A DNA stretch of 64,000 bases from Marisimplicoccus sp964437815 (lineage in GTDB: Bacteria; Bacteroidota; Bacteroidia; Flavobacteriales; Flavobacteriaceae), in NCBI GenBank assembly GCA_964437815.1, contig CAYTIE010000003.1, positions 1-64,000 on the forward strand, read 5' to 3'. Every line of letters starts with the position of its first letter. Positions within the stretch are counted from its first letter, which is position 1. The translations under genes and the position numbers were made by a program. The notes under the pieces were generated by a model. It was not told the origin of the DNA. It worked only from the letters and a program-made list of their open reading frames with translations, and did not search any database. Positions 60,228 through 64,000 of this stretch are shown here, in pieces.

Positions 60228-61194
60228 TATTAATCCCTTCTTTGATTAGATCAAGAAAATGAATAATTCCAACATATTTTTTTGTATCGTCTATAACAAG
60301 TAATTGGCTTATTTTATTATTCTTCAAAATACTTAATGAATCAACTGCACGGGAATTAATATTAATAACTTTTGGATTATTACTCATTATATCAGAAGCT
60401 TTTAAATTGTATATATCAACTTTTTTTTCTAGCACTCTTCTTATATCACCATCAGTTATTACACCTACTATTTCATTATTTGATATAACTGCCGTTGCAC
60501 CGTACATTTTACTTGAAATCTCATTAATTATTTCATCAATTTTAGATTCTAAAGTTACACTAGGATTTCTATTTTTATCAATCAAATCACCAACTATAAG
60601 ATTCAATCTTTTACCAAGATTACCAGATGGATGCAGATAGCTAAAGTCATCTGGAGTAAATCCTTTTATATATTGAAGACTCATTGCAATAGCATCTCCA
60701 ATTGCAAGGTGACATGAAGAGCTACTAGTTGGTGCAAGATTATTATGACATGCTTCTTTCTCAATCTCAGTCAAAATAAACATATCAGAAATATCTTTTA
60801 GTAATGAATTATTATTACACGAAATTCCTATTAAAGTTTTGTCATGCAATTTTAAATAGTTACTAAGTTTTTTTATTTCTTCAGATTCACCACTTTTAGA
60901 TAAACATATAATGATATCATTTTTTTCTATTACACCTAAATCTCCATGAAATGCATCACCTAAGTGAAGAAAAGTAGATTTAGTCCCTGTTGAATTAAGA
61001 GTTGCAGAAATTTTCATACCGATAATAGCGCTTTTCCCAATTCCTGTTAGAATAATTTTTCCTTCACACTTATATAAGGTTTCAACTATTTTTACAAAAT
61101 TATCATCAATAACTTTTGAGAGATTTTTTATAGAATCTGATTCTAAAGCTAAAGTTTCTAATGCAATATTTTTTATATCTGTTGGATTAGCCAA
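60220..61194 (-). CDS. kdsD: Arabinose-5-phosphate isomerase (KdsD/KpsF type)
   Basis: The enzyme makes arabinose 5-phosphate from ribulose 5-phosphate for Kdo. The 324-residue protein has a SIS domain (LTGIGKSAIIGMKISATLNSTG, HGDLGVIEKNDIIICLSKSGESEEI, TSSSSCHLAIGDAIAMSL) and two CBS domains (TAVISNNEIVGVITDGDIRRVL; ISQLLVIDDTKKYVGIIHFLDLI). The start is TTG at 61194; no ATG precedes the SIS fold. With lptB and tatC it forms an envelope-biogenesis operon. Confidence 0.94.
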   Translation of the reverse strand: MANPTDIKNIALETLALESDSIKNLSKVIDDNFVKIVETLYKCEGKIILTGIGKSAIIGMKISATLNSTGTKSTFLHLGDAFHGDLGVIEKNDIIICLSKSGESEEIKKLSNYLKLHDKTLIGISCNNNSLLKDISDMFILTEIEKEACHNNLAPTSSSSCHLAIGDAIAMSLQYIKGFTPDDFSYLHPSGNLGKRLNLIVGDLIDKNRNPSVTLESKIDEIINEISSKMYGATAVISNNEIVGVITDGDIRRVLEKKVDIYNLKASDIMSNNPKVININSRAVDSLSILKNNKISQLLVIDDTKKYVGIIHFLDLIKEGINNE

Positions 61195-61212
61195 AATAAA
61201 ATATTAGATTAA

Positions 61213-63717
61213 TTACATTATGTTTGAATGAAAAATGGAATTTAATAGAATTCTATTTGTTCCATACCAAAATGCTCTGAAATTTGTATTATCTGTAATC
61301 ATTATAATCTTTCCTTTGCCTTTTCTTATTATTTTAAAAGGTACTGAATCTTTTAAAAGTGATAAGTTCTCTTCTGATATATATCCACTAAGTAAAGGGT
61401 CTAATGAGTAAACTATTGGATTACTGAAACTGTTTTCACTTTTATTCATATATATATTAGAGTTTCTAAATAAAGGAAGAGTTGAAGTTTCAATTCCATA
61501 ATTAACTGGGTGGCTATTATCTATTATTGATTTAAAGATAGCCCCACCGGTTTGTTGAGCTCCATAAAATTTTTCTCTGTCAGCATAACTAACATCTTGG
61601 GCATTTAAATCATTTGACTTTAGGTTTACTTCTGAAATATTATTGGATATCCAATTAATTGAGTTCCTATATCCAATTAAATTACCACCATTAGAAATAA
61701 ATGATTCAATTTTACCCTTGAATGATTTTAAATCATTTCCCGTATAATCAGGCAGAATAAAATGAGTATAATTAGATAAATCTATAGATCTCAAATCTTT
61801 TATATCAATTTTAGTAAGAGGTATTTTATATCTAGTATCTAATAAATGCCATATCTCTCCTGCATCATAACTTCTAACACCTTCTCCAACTAACATGGCT
61901 ACTTTTGGTGTTTCTATTTTTTTGAAATAATCAGAACCTAAATCTATACCTAATGTAATTCCGGTTGAAGGAGCTTTTATGTCTATATAAGTTTCTTCTG
62001 ATACTTTCATTAATAGTTTATATATCTCATCTGAATTTAAAGATTGATTTTGAACTGGAACTAAATATGTTCCATAATCATAATTCTTGCCGTCAACTGA
62101 GAACTTTCTAGTTGCAACTTTAACTCTAATGTCTCTTTTTAATAATTCGTAAACTGCTGATGGAGCATAGTATTCATGAGCTTCAAAAACATATGCATAG
62201 TCTGATTTATTTTCAACAGAACCTGACTTGTTTGATAAACTTGTCACTTCATCTCCTAGTAATTTTGAAGAGTTTGTTTTAGAATAATTGACATTAAATG
62301 CTAAAGGAAAAGTCCATGCAGAAACATCATAAAATAAACTGTCAGCAAATTTTGTTTGTGTATTAAACATTGCTTTTATAAGTGTTCTCTTATTTTGATT
62401 AAGAGGAACCACATAGCTATTATCTCTAATAAATTTAATTTTGTTAATTGTTATATCTTCTCTTAGCTTATTAAATTTAATCTTGTGGCTTTTAAGAATT
62501 TTAGCTAGGTGATATACTGTAGATTCATCCTTATTTTTACCAAATACTATATATGAGTTATCTTTTGATGATTTTGAAAATTCATTATCATAAAAACTCT
62601 TCATATAAGTTAACAACTCAACTCTCATTTCATTTGCAGCTTTAAGTGTAGAAAATGCTGCAGTTAATTGGTTTTTTATTGTGAATGGAAAAGTTAAAAG
62701 ACCATTATCAGTATTCTGAATATGACCTCTAGAACTTGCTTGTTCAAATAATATACCTATACTTCCATTAACGTCAGGATATGTAGATGCTTTTCCAAAA
62801 AAGAAGTCATCATAATCTTCTTCAGAATAATAAAGTGATCCAATATTATTTAATGCCTCTTCATGATAAGTTCCTATTTTCTTTGTAAGTTTTTGATTTG
62901 TGTCTGATATAAGTGGATTCTTCCTTTGAGGGACACCTGGTTGAAAGAAGAAAGTAGAATTGGTTCCCATCTCATGGTGGTCTGTTAAAATATTTGGAAG
63001 CCATTCAGTAAAAGTTTTGACTTTTGCATTTGTTTCAGGCAATTGATTTGGAAGCCAATCTCTATTTAAATCAAACCAATAATGATTAGTTCTTCCTCTA
63101 GGAAAAATTTGATTATATTCTCTATCATTTGAATCTGGATTAAGATTCATACTTCTGTTACTGTTAGCCCATTGAGAAAACCTTTGTAAACCATCTGGAT
63201 TAAAACTTGGGTCGACCAATATTATAGTATTTTGAAGAATCTCTTTAGTTCTAGTGTCTTCACTAGCAGCTAGATGGTACATTAAAAGTAAGCTAGCATT
63301 TGCGCCACTAGGCTCATCACCATGAACAGAGAATCCCTGATAAACTACAATAGGCATTTCACTGAAGTCAACTTTAATTCCAGGAGAATTAGATAATTGT
63401 AGGTGTTTATTTTGAATTTCATTTAGTTTAGAATGATTTTCCTCACTAGTATAAATTAAAAGCCAAGAAGGCCTGTCTTCATATGTCTTACCTCTATTTA
63501 TTAGTTTTATCCTAGATGATACTTCTGACAATTTAATTACATATTGACTAAGCTTATCATGACTCACATGCCATTCACCAACTTCATGACCAATAATACT
63601 TTTTGGTGTTGGGATATTAACATTATACTCTATGTTATCATCGAGATAATAGTCTAGTGAAACTTGAGCATTTATGTAAAAAGTTGAAAGTAAAAAAAGA
63701 GTTAATAGGTATCTCAT
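61213..63717 (-). CDS. M14-family zinc carboxypeptidase-like protein, secreted
   Basis: The 834-residue protein has a signal peptide (MRYLLTLFLLSTFYINAQ), which fixes the start at 63717. The M14 domain shows VHGDEPSGANASLL (zinc His and Glu), LNPDSNDREYN and DLNRDWLPNQLPETN, then LTDHHEMGTNSTFFFQPG (third zinc His). A C-terminal extension of ~400 residues contains GATase-like strands (VAMLVGEGVRSYDAGEIWHLLD, HFILPDYTG). Substrates are unknown. It lies 10 bases downstream of the PUR-family gene. Confidence 0.92.
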   Translation of the reverse strand: MRYLLTLFLLSTFYINAQVSLDYYLDDNIEYNVNIPTPKSIIGHEVGEWHVSHDKLSQYVIKLSEVSSRIKLINRGKTYEDRPSWLLIYTSEENHSKLNEIQNKHLQLSNSPGIKVDFSEMPIVVYQGFSVHGDEPSGANASLLLMYHLAASEDTRTKEILQNTIILVDPSFNPDGLQRFSQWANSNRSMNLNPDSNDREYNQIFPRGRTNHYWFDLNRDWLPNQLPETNAKVKTFTEWLPNILTDHHEMGTNSTFFFQPGVPQRKNPLISDTNQKLTKKIGTYHEEALNNIGSLYYSEEDYDDFFFGKASTYPDVNGSIGILFEQASSRGHIQNTDNGLLTFPFTIKNQLTAAFSTLKAANEMRVELLTYMKSFYDNEFSKSSKDNSYIVFGKNKDESTVYHLAKILKSHKIKFNKLREDITINKIKFIRDNSYVVPLNQNKRTLIKAMFNTQTKFADSLFYDVSAWTFPLAFNVNYSKTNSSKLLGDEVTSLSNKSGSVENKSDYAYVFEAHEYYAPSAVYELLKRDIRVKVATRKFSVDGKNYDYGTYLVPVQNQSLNSDEIYKLLMKVSEETYIDIKAPSTGITLGIDLGSDYFKKIETPKVAMLVGEGVRSYDAGEIWHLLDTRYKIPLTKIDIKDLRSIDLSNYTHFILPDYTGNDLKSFKGKIESFISNGGNLIGYRNSINWISNNISEVNLKSNDLNAQDVSYADREKFYGAQQTGGAIFKSIIDNSHPVNYGIETSTLPLFRNSNIYMNKSENSFSNPIVYSLDPLLSGYISEENLSLLKDSVPFKIIRKGKGKIIMITDNTNFRAFWYGTNRILLNSIFHSNIM

Positions 63718-63727
63718 AGGAATAATT

Positions 63728-64000
63728 TCATTCTTTATCATCGTTTTCAAAATCAACATCTGCAAAATCTTTTGAGCTATCATCATCAGATTGTTTTTCA
63801 TCTTTATCACCAATATTTTTAATTTCTTTATCGGAAATATCCTCTTTCTTTTTAGATTCAAAATCTTTATCATGCTTATCGCTAATAACTTCTTTTCCTT
63901 TCTTTTCAATTATAAAATCAAAAGTTTCGTTTAAGGATGAGTTAAAATCATCAAAATCTTCTTTATATAGATAGATTTTATGTTTTTTATAGTAGAATGT
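63728..64000 (-). CDS. PUR-family (DUF3276) DNA/RNA-binding protein, N-terminus outside window
   Basis: The last 90 residues of a protein entering from the right edge are visible. They begin TFYYKKHKIYLYKEDFDDFNSSLN and continue with FDFIIEKKG, the end of the PUR repeat fold of Bacteroidota DUF3276 proteins. A very charged tail rich in Asp, Lys and Glu follows to the TGA at 63728-63730. PUR proteins bind single-stranded nucleic acids. It would be the first visible gene of the M14 operon. Confidence 0.85.
   Translation of the reverse strand, partial: TFYYKKHKIYLYKEDFDDFNSSLNETFDFIIEKKGKEVISDKHDKDFESKKKEDISDKEIKNIGDKDEKQSDDDSSKDFADVDFENDDKE

Noticed and set aside
63718..63909. Longer N-terminus for the M14 peptidase
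   Set aside because: It overlaps the end of the PUR-family gene in another frame, and the signal peptide starts at 63717.

Overview
The window is an AT-rich (roughly 30% G+C by eye) stretch of a Bacteroidota chromosome, most likely a marine member of the Flavobacteriales. Lineage markers are a eukaryote-type GSII glutamine synthetase, a DUF2795 protein, a PUR-family (DUF3276) protein, the parA-parB-DUF5683-lepB cluster, a long SecA without the zinc tail, and many TAnnTTTG boxes, the -7 element of the Bacteroidota primary sigma factor. Shine-Dalgarno sequences are essentially absent and several genes begin with TTG or GTG. Three runs of exactly 100 N (2399-2498, 42605-42704, 54695-54794) show a scaffolded draft; two of them break genes (the DHH phosphoesterase and lnt).

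Layout. 1-2840 (minus): DHH phosphoesterase, a cyclophilin-FKBP lipoprotein and a truncated DUF3810 metalloprotease-like protein, divergent from ndk. 3343-4729 (minus): dciA-like and recF. 4777-9633 (plus): TPR protein, ribH, a small membrane protein, mutL and two rhomboid proteases. 9611-15039 (minus): sugar dehydrogenase, divIC/ftsB, parA, parB, DUF5683, lepB. 15175-17617: tRNA-Pro, oxyR, an acyltransferase and Cu/Zn superoxide dismutase. 17655-26888: three Gfo/Idh/MocA proteins (one a clear GH109 member), an OmpA-type protein with calcium-binding repeats, a degenerate serine recombinase and a tandem pair of SnoaL-like lipoproteins with near-identical terminators. 25503-31760 (plus): a tightly packed run from GH109 through a GHMP sugar kinase, a nucleotidyltransferase and msrA to a pirin. 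32176-32822: a mostly non-coding stretch with a strong hairpin, a 21-residue peptide with nine cysteines and an unusual tRNA-Arg.

32823-54657 is mainly housekeeping: Na+/Ca2+ exchanger, GSII, purM-prfA-pyrF, an amidohydrolase and crcB operon, ilvE, grpE-dnaJ, a sigma-54-type response regulator without a DNA-binding domain, an M28 peptidase, MATE and PAP2 proteins, a glycosyltransferase and secA. 54695-64000 holds lnt (cut by a gap), pssA, a two-gene insert, lptB, tatC, kdsD, an M14 peptidase and the end of a PUR-family gene.

The observations most worth following are: (1) a ~2 kb, higher-G+C, two-gene insert at 56646-58687, bounded by 27-base direct copies of the 3' end of lptB and lacking any integrase, which looks like a site-specific integration; (2) the promoter-equipped metallothionein-like 21-residue peptide at 32516-32581; (3) the tandem lipoprotein/terminator duplication beside the degenerate recombinase; and (4) an apparent amino-sugar module of GH109, GHMP kinase and nucleotidyltransferase.
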